Shown piece by piece: positions 16,213 through 24,877 of a DNA stretch of 64,000 nt (position 1 is the stretch's first letter; each line of letters opens with the position of its first letter). The position numbers were made by a program, and so were the translations under genes. Under the pieces are notes generated by a model, which saw only the letters and a list, made by a program, of their open reading frames with translations, had not been told where the DNA came from and did no database searches. Source of the stretch: Chryseobacterium sp. ISL-80. GTDB lineage: Bacteria > Bacillota > Bacilli > Bacillales > Cytobacillaceae. Location of the stretch: contig JAGGQZ010000020.1 of assembly GCA_018613055.1 (NCBI GenBank), positions 186,001 to 250,000 on the forward strand, in the 5' to 3' direction.

Positions 16213-16495
16213 ATGGTAGATTGCCCTTTTGGGGTTATATTTTTCCCCTCTTTTTTGAATTTGTTCCCAGTGATATTCTCCTCTTCTAGGGTATTTGTGA
16301 AGAAAAAAAGTGAAATTTGCGCTGATCATCCTCTAATATATGTTCCATTCATTAATAAGTCATATAATTACCGCTTAATACAAGTATTTTTCATTTATTG
16401 TCATACTAACAGTACAGGCACAAATAGCTCCAGCTTTTCCGCAACTGCAAAAATAGATATAATGAAAGATAAATTAGGTTGATGGCCTAATTTTT
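16213..16495. other. Intergenic stretch, nothing supported
   Basis: AT-rich spacer between the terminator and the hairpin array. One open frame on the plus strand lacks a ribosome site and starts inside the terminator. No gene or clear regulatory site seen. Confidence 0.5.
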
Positions 16496-16496
16496 A

Positions 16497-17083
16497 TTTT
16501 GACAGCTTTCAAGTAAAAGTAACTAAAGCTGTCAAGAAAACACCTTTATTTTACAGCTTTTATGGATGAGAAGCCAAAGCTGTCAAGAAAACATCGTTTA
16601 TTTGACAGGTTTCCAGCAAAGGAGCACAAAGCTGTCAAAAAAACACCGGTATTTTGACAGGTTCCCGGCAAAGGAACACAAAGCTGTCAAGAAAACACCT
16701 TTATTTTGACAGGTTCTCACCAAAGGAACCTAAAGCTGTCAAGAAAACACCGGTATTTTGACAGGTTCCAAGCAATGGAGCCCAAAGCTGTCAAAAATAC
16801 ACCGGTATTTTGACAGGTTCCCACCAAAGGAACCTATAGCTGTCAAGAAAACTTCGGTATTTTGACAGGTTCCCACCAAAGGAACCTAAAGCTGTCAAGA
16901 TAACTTCGGTATTTTGACAGGTTCCCACCAAAGGAGTCTAAAGCTGTCAAGAAAACACCTTTATTTTGACAGGTTCCCACCAAAGGAATCCAAAGCTGTC
17001 AAGAAAACATCTTTATTTTGACAGGTTCCCAGCAAAGGTACCCAAAGCTGTCAAGAAAACAGCAATGGAACCCATAGCTGTCA
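16497..17083 (+). repeat. Tandem array of about 11 hairpin units, period 52 bp (array A)
   Basis: Unit starts (GACAG) fall at 16604, 16656, 16708, 16760, 16812, 16864, 16916, 16968 and 17020, exactly 52 bp apart, with two more diverged units at 16501 and 16552 and a truncated one at the end. Each unit is a 33-bp imperfect palindrome (TTGACAG outer arm, GGTTCC/GGAACC inner arm, CTGTCAA closing arm) plus a 19-bp spacer of the type AAGAAAACACCTTTATTTT. Spacers vary among CACCTTTAT, CACCGGTAT and CTTCGGTAT. The CTGTCAA and next TTGACAG arms can also pair, so two folding registers exist. It ends about 40 bp before the PBP ribosome site. Confidence 0.95.
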
Positions 17084-17132
17084 AAACGCTACCTGAATTT
17101 ATAAAGCTTCATTTTGAAAAAGGAGATATTAT

Positions 17133-19241
17133 ATGCAATTGTTGCAACGATTATGGGAGGCTATTGTCCGATTCTGGAAGAGACGCCACCTGACACAAAT
17201 TTTGTTATTGATCTTATTGATTTTTGTATTGCTGTCTATCCTTTGGTTTGCTTTTATTGCCAGCCGGGCCAATGTCCAAACGTTAAAGGATGGTTTAAGC
17301 CAGGCTACCACAATCTATGACCAAAATGGAGAGGAAGCCAGCAAACTTGCGACAAACCGTACTGGCGGGGTGCCGATTGAAGATATGCCAGAGCATGTGC
17401 CTAATGCGGTAGTCGCCATTGAAGATGAGCGATTTTACGAACATAATGGTTTTGATATCAAGGGGATTGCTCGTGCGTTCTTTGGAAACCTGTTTGCAGG
17501 ACAAATTACTGGAGGCGGCAGTACGCTGACCCAGCAGCTGACGAAAAATGCCCTGCTTTCTTCTGAACGGACTTATAAACGTAAAGTGGAAGAACTTTTT
17601 CTGGCCGTAGAACTTGAAAAAGTCTATGAAAAAGATGAAATTATTGAAATGTACCTGAACCAGGTTTATTTTGGCAGTGGTGCATTCGGGATCAATAATG
17701 CCAGCAAGAAGTATTTTGCCAAGGATATTCAAGATGTGACGATCAGTGAAGCGGCATTGCTCGCCGGCTTGCTTAAAGCTCCTTCCGCTCTTGATCCCTA
17801 TAATAATTACGAAGCTGCCATTAAGCGCCGGAATGTGGTTCTCGCGAAAATGAACGAATTAGGGATGATCACTGATTCGGAGTTTAAGAAAGCAAAGTCC
17901 GAGGAGATACGATTAGAAGACGGCGGCGGTTCACTTGCAGATCGTAAATATCCTTCCTATGTCGATGCTGTATTGGATGAAGCTACGAGCAAATACGGCC
18001 TGACACAGGATGAAATCATGACAAGAGGCTACCGGATTTACACGGAACTTGACCAAAATATCCAATCTGGCCTTGAAAAGGTATACCGGCAGGATTACCT
18101 GTTCCCTGACCGTACCAGAGATGTACTGGTACAAAGCGGATCCGTGCTGCTCGATCCTAAAAGTGGCGGAGTCCGATCCCTGGTCGGCGGCCGCGGCGAA
18201 AAGGTCTTCCGCGGATTCAACCGCGCGACACATTTGAAGGCCCAACCAGGCTCGACCATGAAACCTCTGGCTGTTTACACACCCGCACTAGAAGAAGGTT
18301 ATGAGTATGATTCTATGCTGGTTGACAAAAAGATGAGCTTTAAAAATTACAGTCCCAAAAACTTCTCAGATACCTACAAGGGAGAAGTGCCAATGTATGA
18401 GGCAATTGAAAATTCAATAAACCTCCCTGCTGTCTGGCTATTAAATGAAATTGGCTTGAACAAAGGAATCGATGCTGTCAGGAGGTTTGGCATCAAGGTC
18501 GAGAAAGAAGATCAGAATCTTGCGCTGGCTTTAGGTGGCATGCATAACGGAGTTTCACCGCTTAAGATGGCGGAAGCCTACTCTGCATTTCCGAATGGCG
18601 GAAAACGGCAAGATGGGCACCTGATTACGAAAATCGTCGGTCCAACAGGCAAAGTAATCGCTGAGCATGATGGCACCACCACTCGTGTAACCTCTAAGTC
18701 AGTGGCCAATAAAATGACCTCCATGCTATTGAATGTTGTGGAATCAGGTACCGGCAAAGGAACGTATATGGAAGGAGTCGATCTAGCCGGAAAAACAGGT
18801 TCAACGCAGCTCCCTTTTGCAGACATCAATGGGACAAAGGACCAATGGTTTGTTGGATATACACCGAATATCGTCGGAGCTGTCTGGCTCGGATATGATC
18901 AGACAGACCGCAAGCATTATTTATCCAGCAGCAGTTCAAAAGATGTCGTTCCTTTATTCAGGGCCATTATGGAAGAAACCTTGCCCCATGTGGAGCAAGA
19001 GGAATTCGCAGTCAAATCAATCAATGAAAGCAACTCTGGAGACTATGAACAAACCGAAAAGGCAATCAAGGAAAAAGCGGATAAATTAGAAGAAGAATTA
19101 AAAGCTCGTGCTGGTAAGGTTGAAGAAAAGTTAAAAGAGGAAGCACCGAAGTGGAAAAAGGTTTTTGATCAGATGCAGGAGGATGCCGGTAAAGTCGGCG
19201 ATAAAGTCATCGACAAATTACGCGAATGGAAAGGTCAGTAA
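17133..19241 (+). CDS. Class A penicillin-binding protein (PBP1A/PbpF-like)
   Basis: A 702-aa bifunctional peptidoglycan synthase: glycosyltransferase polymerises lipid II and transpeptidase cross-links. Membrane anchor at residues about 22-44; GT51 domain with catalytic Glu97 in the EDERFYEHNG motif, GGGSTLTQQLTKN, and the KVEELFLAVELE region. The transpeptidase has S374-T-M-K377, S428-I-N430 and K554-T-G. The C-terminus carries a charged helical tail of about 65 residues (KADKLEEELKARAGKVEEKL) not typical of the core enzyme. Length and order match B. subtilis PbpF (714 aa). Start ATG follows AAAGGAG. The 52-bp hairpin array lies directly upstream, so its mRNA leader or promoter may include part of it. 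Confidence 0.93.
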   Translation: MQLLQRLWEAIVRFWKRRHLTQILLLILLIFVLLSILWFAFIASRANVQTLKDGLSQATTIYDQNGEEASKLATNRTGGVPIEDMPEHVPNAVVAIEDERFYEHNGFDIKGIARAFFGNLFAGQITGGGSTLTQQLTKNALLSSERTYKRKVEELFLAVELEKVYEKDEIIEMYLNQVYFGSGAFGINNASKKYFAKDIQDVTISEAALLAGLLKAPSALDPYNNYEAAIKRRNVVLAKMNELGMITDSEFKKAKSEEIRLEDGGGSLADRKYPSYVDAVLDEATSKYGLTQDEIMTRGYRIYTELDQNIQSGLEKVYRQDYLFPDRTRDVLVQSGSVLLDPKSGGVRSLVGGRGEKVFRGFNRATHLKAQPGSTMKPLAVYTPALEEGYEYDSMLVDKKMSFKNYSPKNFSDTYKGEVPMYEAIENSINLPAVWLLNEIGLNKGIDAVRRFGIKVEKEDQNLALALGGMHNGVSPLKMAEAYSAFPNGGKRQDGHLITKIVGPTGKVIAEHDGTTTRVTSKSVANKMTSMLLNVVESGTGKGTYMEGVDLAGKTGSTQLPFADINGTKDQWFVGYTPNIVGAVWLGYDQTDRKHYLSSSSSKDVVPLFRAIMEETLPHVEQEEFAVKSINESNSGDYEQTEKAIKEKADKLEEELKARAGKVEEKLKEEAPKWKKVFDQMQEDAGKVGDKVIDKLREWKGQ

Positions 19242-19282
19242 AAAATGAGAGAGCGGCTTTGACGAGCTGCTCTCATTTTTTA
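19242..19282 (+). terminator. Terminator of PBP gene
   Basis: AAAATGAGAG...CTCTCATTTT stem with AGC/GCT continuation and T tail directly after the stop codon. Confidence 0.8.
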
Positions 19283-19298
19283 TTCTGTTCCCTAATCT

Positions 19299-19859
19299 TT
19301 AAAAAGTCTTAGAATAAATACAAGTATCCCGCAGATCACCATCAACAGAAACAGATTCGTTTTTCAATATAGCATCGAGGGAAAATCCTAATCTTTCGGG
19401 AATTGCCCTGCTCTTACGATTCAATGAGTCACATCTGATTTCAACCCTGCGAGCTTTAAGCTCCTTATCCGCAAAGTCTGTTATTCCCTGTACCGCCTCT
19501 GTCATATACCCTTTCCCACTAAAACGTGTGTCGATCCAATAACCTATTTCGAATTTGGGAACGTCCCAGTTAATCCTATGTAAACCAGATGAGGCTACAA
19601 ATTCCCCAGTATCCTTCTTGAATACCAGCAGCCTGAGGTCTGTGCGATTTAAAAAATTCAGGTGACCCTGCCTGATCACCACTTCTGTTTCTTCAACTGT
19701 TTGTTCCTTTTGGGCAAATGGCATCCAGGGTTGAAGTTCTTTTAAAGAAGCGTTGATTGATTCACATGTAACCGCACCATCTCCGGGAAGCGGCATCCTG
19801 ATCAAAAGTCTGTTTGTTTCAAATTCACCTGGAAATTCCAACAAAATAGGATTCACCAT
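19299..19859 (-). CDS. GNAT N-acetyltransferase (RimJ/RimL type)
   Basis: A 186-aa acetyl-CoA-dependent acetyltransferase. Motif A appears around YWIDTRFSGKGYMTEAVQGI, followed by the RVEIRCDSLNRKSRAIPERLGF segment typical of RimJ/RimL proteins that modify protein N-termini or small molecules. ATG at 19859 was chosen because AAAGGAG lies 8 bases before it. The gene converges on the PBP gene. Substrate unknown. Confidence 0.88.
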   Translation of the reverse strand: MVNPILLEFPGEFETNRLLIRMPLPGDGAVTCESINASLKELQPWMPFAQKEQTVEETEVVIRQGHLNFLNRTDLRLLVFKKDTGEFVASSGLHRINWDVPKFEIGYWIDTRFSGKGYMTEAVQGITDFADKELKARRVEIRCDSLNRKSRAIPERLGFSLDAILKNESVSVDGDLRDTCIYSKTF

Positions 19860-19891
19860 ACCTACCTCTCCTTTCTCTAATTCCCCCATAT

Positions 19892-19916
19892 AAAAAGAGC
19901 AGCCAAAGCCGCTCTC
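19892..19916 (-). terminator. Terminator of ABC exporter operon
   Basis: AGAGCGGC/GCTGCTCT hairpin with T5 on the minus strand, 12 bp after the permease stop. Confidence 0.7.
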
Positions 19917-19928
19917 TAATTATTCTCC

Positions 19929-20873
19929 CTATATGCTGATATCCCTCTTTTGGAAAAAGAAAAAGGTTAACATCATAAATATTGCGTAATATACAGCTAG
20001 TATCGACAGTGATACTGGCAGTGTTATATCCTCCAGGATCCTTTCCTGAAGAGCATAGACTGTTAAATCCAGATGAGGGAAAATTAAAAACTTCGCCCAA
20101 GTATACTTGTCAGCAAGCATGAGGATTATGCCACCAAGTGTCGATGAAAAGAAAAGGACAAAAATACCGATACCTACTGCAAGAGCCTGACTTTTAAATA
20201 ACGTAGAAAGCATGAAGGCGATCGTCATGATCATGAGCAGGCTCGGAATGAAGTAAAGCATTTTCAATAGGAATTGTTCACCGACAATTGCTACCTTCCT
20301 TCCCTCTAATGTGATTTCAAAGATTTTCATATTAAAATCACCGTTTCCGAATAGAACCAATCCAATAATATAACCTGAAACAATCAACGTAATGACCAAC
20401 AGCAATGCATAAATGATGACGGCTATGTACTTTGACAGCAGGATCCTCCATCTCTGATGCGGGCGGATCAATAACTGCTTTATCGTTCCATCAGAGAATT
20501 CTGCTGCTACATTGGCACTCCCTACTACAACTACGAACAACGTGACAAGCGAGCTGACGCCGACAACGACATCATTCATGAAGTGCCAGTTAGTCTTGGC
20601 ATTTGGATTGATGTTCTCATCCAAAAACTCCTGCGTTTGATCAATTTGGCTTTGGATCAACGCTTTTTCATCATCAGAGGCAGAAGCCAACTGGTTTTCA
20701 AGCATGGCGATTTCCGCCTCTGTATCCTGACGCCAATTTGGATTTGGATCAGCACTGAATTTCATATAGATAATTCCAGCAATCAATATAGCCAAAACCA
20801 TAATGACCATATAAATCCAGCTTGCCATTTTCCCGAATATCTTCATTAATTCATTTTGGATCAAACCAATCAT
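19929..20873 (-). CDS. ABC-2 type transporter permease
   Basis: A 314-aa membrane subunit with six predicted helices and a large extracytoplasmic loop after helix 1 (residues about 40-100; MLENQLASASDDEKALIQSQ is helical). It belongs to the ABC-2 group of exporters for peptides or antibiotics (BcrB/NatB-like). The ATG overlaps the stop of the upstream ATPase gene (ATGA), so both are co-translated. Substrate unknown. Confidence 0.88.
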   Translation of the reverse strand: MIGLIQNELMKIFGKMASWIYMVIMVLAILIAGIIYMKFSADPNPNWRQDTEAEIAMLENQLASASDDEKALIQSQIDQTQEFLDENINPNAKTNWHFMNDVVVGVSSLVTLFVVVVGSANVAAEFSDGTIKQLLIRPHQRWRILLSKYIAVIIYALLLVITLIVSGYIIGLVLFGNGDFNMKIFEITLEGRKVAIVGEQFLLKMLYFIPSLLMIMTIAFMLSTLFKSQALAVGIGIFVLFFSSTLGGIILMLADKYTWAKFLIFPHLDLTVYALQERILEDITLPVSLSILAVYYAIFMMLTFFFFQKRDISI

Positions 20874-21811
20874 GTCAATTGCTCCTTTCTATCTTTATTT
20901 GTGATTTCCAGGAAGCGATCTTCCAACGTGGCTTTCACATTCAATATTTCAAAAACATCAATATTGTTTTCAACTAAAAGTTTGTTAAGGCCAGGTATTT
21001 GTTGTTTTCTCAATGATAATGTCAGTCGCGATCCATCTCTTGAAGTCACTTTAATGTCTGGCATATGCTCTGCCAGCAGCCTGGCTGCTATGACAGGGTC
21101 TGATATTTCCACAACAACCGTTCTTGTCTTCTCTGTCTCTGATATTTCATTCTCATGCATGGATGAGATATGTATGAGCTTGCCTTGTTCAATAATTGCG
21201 AATCGGTCACACATCAACTGCATTTCAGACAATAAATGAGATGATACTAATACGGATGTTCCCTGGCTGGTAAGTAACCGCAAATAATCACGGAATTCCC
21301 TGATTCCCTGGGGATCCAGTCCATTAGTCGGTTCATCCAAAATCAAGATGGACGGCTTATGCAGAATGGCTTGTGCCACTCCAAGCCGTTGACGCATCCC
21401 TAAAGAATAGGTACGAACTTTATCATGTATTGCGTTCTCCAGTCCTACGAGTCCGGTGACTTCATTGATTCGCTCTTCACTTACCTCCCCCAAAGCCATA
21501 CGGGCATAATGCCTGAGGTTTTTAAAACCACTCAGGTATTTGTAAAACTCAGGGTTTTCTACGATGGCCCCCAGTTCGTTCATTGCTGCCGTAAATGAAT
21601 TGTCCAGGTCGTGCCCATTCACAAGCACTGTCCCACCCGTGCGGTTGATCAGGCTGACAATCATACGGATGATTGTTGTCTTCCCTGCGCCATTTGGGCC
21701 AAGAAGTCCAAATATCTCGCCTTTTTCTACTTGAAAGCTGACGTCATCCACGATTGTTTTTTTACCAATCGTCTTGGTCAGCGACTTCACTTCTAATGCA
21801 AAATGCGACAT
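20870..21811 (-). CDS. ABC transporter ATP-binding protein
   Basis: A 313-aa ATPase subunit: Walker A GPNGAGKTT, Q-loop near VENPEFYKYL, signature SLGMRQRLGVAQ, Walker B SILILDEP with NGLDPQG, and a C-terminal extension after about residue 220 typical of DrrA/BcrA-like exporters. ATG at 21811 follows GAGAGGAG; the long upstream open frame is not used. Together with the overlapping permease it forms a two-gene drug- or peptide-export operon. Confidence 0.92.
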   Translation of the reverse strand: MSHFALEVKSLTKTIGKKTIVDDVSFQVEKGEIFGLLGPNGAGKTTIIRMIVSLINRTGGTVLVNGHDLDNSFTAAMNELGAIVENPEFYKYLSGFKNLRHYARMALGEVSEERINEVTGLVGLENAIHDKVRTYSLGMRQRLGVAQAILHKPSILILDEPTNGLDPQGIREFRDYLRLLTSQGTSVLVSSHLLSEMQLMCDRFAIIEQGKLIHISSMHENEISETEKTRTVVVEISDPVIAARLLAEHMPDIKVTSRDGSRLTLSLRKQQIPGLNKLLVENNIDVFEILNVKATLEDRFLEITNKDRKEQLT

Positions 21812-22011
21812 AGAATCTCCTCTCTTCATCAAAAAAAATACTTCTATCCTATGATTAATACGAAGAATATTGTAAAAAGTTACAAAAAAGACTAAAAAGA
21901 TTCTATCTCGCCTCTGAATGGCCAGTATATTGCCCGTCAATAATACAAACGATATAAGTGATATTCAAGCGAATATCCTGTGTTTCAAAAATCCAATCAT
22001 GAGGTGATTGT

Positions 22012-22164
22012 ATGAGTTACAAAGATCATTTGGATCCACACTCACAACTATTCCACCACACTTGGACTAGGCGGAAGCATACCAATTCGCAGGTCAATGG
22101 TGAAACCCAGGTTACCAAAAACACTATACTTGCAAGAGGTAATGCGAAAGCACACCGTTTTTGA
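22012..22164 (+). CDS. YpzG-like small basic protein (50 aa)
   Basis: A 50-codon ORF with GAGGTG 6 bases before the ATG. The product (MSYKDHLDPHSQLFHHTWTR start, QVNGETQVTK middle, KAHRF end) is rich in His, Lys and Gln and matches the look of Bacillus YpzG-family peptides, which are found in spore formers; function unknown. It lies alone between the divergent ABC operon and uppP and shares the bidirectional terminator with uppP. Confidence 0.7.
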   Translation: MSYKDHLDPHSQLFHHTWTRRKHTNSQVNGETQVTKNTILARGNAKAHRF

Positions 22165-22182
22165 ATTTTTGAAACCAAAAAG

Positions 22183-22208
22183 GAAAAGACGCCCCAGGGC
22201 GTCTTTTC
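22183..22208. terminator. Bidirectional terminator (YpzG-like gene / uppP)
   Basis: GAAAAGACGCC...GGCGTCTTTTC stem, 4-base loop, lying between converging genes. Confidence 0.85.
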
Positions 22209-22232
22209 TTAAAAAGCTTTAACTGACAAGAT

Positions 22233-23060
22233 TTAAAGAAAAATAAAATAAATTACACCTGCCAAAATGATTCGATAAATCGCAAATGGCATTAATTTAA
22301 TTTTATTGATCAATTTAAGGAAGAATCGGATGAAAAGTAAAGCAAATAAAAATGCACTAATGAATCCTACTGCGAAAAACGGCAGCGCATCCAAGGTAAA
22401 ATACTGCCAATTCTTCAATAATGATATCCCGCTTGCACCGAGCATGATTGGTACCGCCATGATAAAAGTGAAATCAGAAGCTGCACGGTGGTTCAAACCA
22501 AGCAGTACACCACCTGAAATCGTGGATCCTGATCTTGAAAACCCTGGCCATAAACCCAGACATTGGAATAAGCCGATACCAAGTGCCTGCTTATAGCTGA
22601 TTTGATCGACATCATCAATCTTAACCACACGAGGATGTAAGCGGTCAGCGATGATCATCAGGACGGCACCGATTACTAATCCAACTATGACTGTTTCCAC
22701 AGAGAATAAGTGCTCATCAATATAATCCTCGAATAAAACACCAATTACACCTGCAGGAATCAAACCAACGATTACTTTTGAAAGACTAAGTCTTCCCTTG
22801 GAATCCGTGATGGAAACTCCCTTTTGCAAGCCCAGCAGGTTTATGAATCGCTCCTTAAACACGATTACTACGGCAAGTATAGATCCTAATTGGATGACGA
22901 CTTTAAACGTATTGGCAACAGGTTCCGTAAATATGTCTTTAGAATGCAAAAGAAGGTCATCGACAATAATCATATGCCCTGTTGATGAAACAGGAGCAAA
23001 CTCGGTTAATCCTTCTACCAGACCAAGAATGAATGCTACAAACAATTCCCAAATATCCAT
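22233..23060 (-). CDS. uppP: Undecaprenyl-diphosphatase UppP (BacA)
   Basis: A 275-aa membrane enzyme with about eight helices that removes a phosphate from undecaprenyl diphosphate to recycle the lipid carrier for wall synthesis; excess gives bacitracin resistance. Both family motifs are present: EGLTEFAPVSSTGHMI near the N-terminus and PGFSRSGSTISGGVLLG in the second half. Start ATG follows AAAGGAG. The usual motif EGLTEFLPISSTGH has the conservative change APVSS. Single gene. Confidence 0.95.
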   Translation of the reverse strand: MDIWELFVAFILGLVEGLTEFAPVSSTGHMIIVDDLLLHSKDIFTEPVANTFKVVIQLGSILAVVIVFKERFINLLGLQKGVSITDSKGRLSLSKVIVGLIPAGVIGVLFEDYIDEHLFSVETVIVGLVIGAVLMIIADRLHPRVVKIDDVDQISYKQALGIGLFQCLGLWPGFSRSGSTISGGVLLGLNHRAASDFTFIMAVPIMLGASGISLLKNWQYFTLDALPFFAVGFISAFLFALLFIRFFLKLINKIKLMPFAIYRIILAGVIYFIFL

Positions 23061-23182
23061 TAAGTATATTCTCCTTTAGAAGATGAAAGTATGTTGCTAT
23101 TCCCGCCACTATGTGAAATGTAAAGGGGCCAAATCAGCATGCACTCTTTCAGTTTTATCTCCAATAGGCAAAATAGTCAAGA

Positions 23183-23308
23183 ACAAAAAGCGCAAGCGCC
23201 CTGGTCAGCCCCGACAAGCGCTGGAGGGCCGACCGGTGAAGTCGTTCTTTGACTTCATTGGGCGGACCGAAGCGTCTCGAGGGACTAGGCGCTGGAGCTG
23301 GATTAAGA
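23183..23308. repeat. GC-rich dispersed palindromic repeat
   Basis: About 125 bp with much higher GC than its surroundings, containing GCGCAAGCGCCC, GACAAGCGCTGGAGGGCC, a central GAAGTC/GACTTC hairpin with GGTCCG-like flanks and closing GGCGCTGGAGCTGG. It matches my memory of an interspersed intergenic element common in Bacillaceae genomes. Copy number cannot be judged from one window. Confidence 0.65.
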
Positions 23309-23359
23309 AAACCATATATAGTTATCAACAACCAGGGTAATTTATAATTTTTTAACAAT

Positions 23360-23385
23360 AAAAAAATGCAGCTTCAAGAGCTGCA
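23360..23385 (-). terminator. Terminator of glycosylation operon
   Basis: TGCAGCT/AGCTGCA hairpin with T7 on the minus strand; its upstream arm overlaps the last codons of the GtrA gene. Confidence 0.8.
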
Positions 23386-23868
23386 GTATTCCCCTTCTTT
23401 AAAAACAAATAATTTCTGGCCGATGAAATTCGTTATAGTATAGAAAATTGACCCTAAAATAATTGCAATAGTGTCTAAACTTAAATAAATATTAGCTATC
23501 GTAATTTCATTTATTCTTTCCGTTATACTGTGACTTACGGAGAATGAAAGAATATAACTGATCAGTACCACTAAAATGAATCGAGGTGCCCCTTCCCGTA
23601 TGGAAACACTGCTCTTAAAGGTAAATGCCCTATTTAATATGAAACTGACAGCAGCTCCAATCGTGTTGCCAGTAAAGGTGGCATGCCAATAGGGCCAATC
23701 AAGCCCATTTTTCAGCAAAATCATCAAACCCATTCCAATCATGGTATTAAGCATGCCGACTAGCATGAATCTTAAGAATTGCATGGAATTTACAAAACAG
23801 CCTCGGATCCACTTATTCAGTTGGCTAGTTGTTCTCAGATAGCTTCCTTGTTTCAATGATTGACTCAT
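23374..23868 (-). CDS. GtrA-family membrane protein
   Basis: A 164-aa four-helix membrane protein of the GtrA/PF04138 family, thought to flip or help translocate polyprenyl-phosphate-linked sugars. Landmarks are FLRFMLVGMLNTMIGMGLM, GAAVSFILNRAFTFKS and the final FIGQKLFVFKEG. It overlaps the glycosyltransferase gene by 44 bp with GGAGGACGAGT before its ATG, so it is coupled to it. It completes a three-part system with the GT2 enzyme and the YkoS-like protein. Confidence 0.9.
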   Translation of the reverse strand: MSQSLKQGSYLRTTSQLNKWIRGCFVNSMQFLRFMLVGMLNTMIGMGLMILLKNGLDWPYWHATFTGNTIGAAVSFILNRAFTFKSSVSIREGAPRFILVVLISYILSFSVSHSITERINEITIANIYLSLDTIAIILGSIFYTITNFIGQKLFVFKEGEYCSS

Positions 23869-24859
23869 ACTCGTCCTCCTCCATGTTCACCAATTTCCTT
23901 GGTACAGGCAGGTTGAACAGGTCAACATCGACAATGTATTTGGGCCTGCGCTTAGTTTCTTTGTAGATTTTCCCAATATATTCCCCAACCAACCCGAGGG
24001 CAATTAGCTGCAAGCCGCCAATAAGCCAAATCGAAGTGATCAACGACGTCCATCCAAGCTCAGTATTTCCAAAAAGCTTTAAAGTCAAAAAATATATTCC
24101 AAACAACAGGCTGACAATAAATGAGAGGCATCCGACAAGCATGACGAGCCTGATTGGAGTGACAGAGAATGATGTAATGCCATCGAAGGCAAATGCAAGC
24201 ATCTTTTTCAATGGGTACTTTGTTTCCCCCGCAAACCTTTCCTTTCTTTCATAATAGATATTAGCAGAGTTGAATCCAATTAACGGAACAATTCCCCGCA
24301 AGAACATATTACTCTCAGCAAATCGCTCCAATTCATCTACCGTGCGCCTGCTCATTAAACGGAAGTCAGCATGATTAAAGATCAGTTTTACCCCCAGCTT
24401 GTCCATTACCTTATAAAATCCCTCCGCAGTAAACCGTTTGAAGAATGTATCCGACTCTCTGCTGCTTCTGACACCATAGACAATTTCGTAACCTTCAATG
24501 TACTTTCTTACCATTTCATTGATTGCATCGATATCGTCCTGAAGGTCTGCATCAATGCTCACGAGACAATCTGAAGAATCTTTTGCGGCAAAAAGGCCTG
24601 CGAGCAATGCATTTTGATGGCCTGCATTTTTTGAAAGCTTCAACCCTTTTATTAATTCATTCCTAAGACTTGCTTTGTATATCAAATGCCATGTATTGTC
24701 TTTGCTCCCGTCATCAACAAACAGAATTTTACTGTTTTTCGATACCAGGTTTTCACTTATCATTTGCTCAAGTTTTGCGGTTAGCTGCTCAATAGTCTCT
24801 TCCAACACTTCCTCCTCATTGTAGCAGGGAACGATAATAGATAAGATTGGCAAATTCAT
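23825..24859 (-). CDS. ykoT: GT2 polyprenyl-phosphate glycosyltransferase (YkoT/CsbB-like)
   Basis: A 344-aa enzyme: cytoplasmic GT-A domain (residues 1-220) with SIIVPCYNEEEVLEETI, LFVDDGSKDNTW and the SIDADLQDD metal-binding DAD motif, then two C-terminal membrane helices (about 232-256 and 268-292). It transfers a sugar from a nucleotide donor to undecaprenyl phosphate. Length and neighbours match B. subtilis YkoT (next to YkoS). Start ATG follows AAGGAGG. It lies 18 bp after the YkoS-like gene. Confidence 0.9.
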   Translation of the reverse strand: MNLPILSIIVPCYNEEEVLEETIEQLTAKLEQMISENLVSKNSKILFVDDGSKDNTWHLIYKASLRNELIKGLKLSKNAGHQNALLAGLFAAKDSSDCLVSIDADLQDDIDAINEMVRKYIEGYEIVYGVRSSRESDTFFKRFTAEGFYKVMDKLGVKLIFNHADFRLMSRRTVDELERFAESNMFLRGIVPLIGFNSANIYYERKERFAGETKYPLKKMLAFAFDGITSFSVTPIRLVMLVGCLSFIVSLLFGIYFLTLKLFGNTELGWTSLITSIWLIGGLQLIALGLVGEYIGKIYKETKRRPKYIVDVDLFNLPVPRKLVNMEEDEYESIIETRKLSENN

Positions 24860-24877
24860 GGATGGACCTCCTTGGTG

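Noticed and set aside
16213-16482. 89-codon frame on the plus strand
   Set aside because: Starts inside a terminator, has no ribosome site and a low-complexity Ser/Phe composition.
16497-17083. CRISPR array
   Set aside because: Units are regular, but the spacers are near-identical to each other and of equal length, the repeats are palindromic and divergent, and no cas genes are present. It is a tandem hairpin array, not CRISPR.
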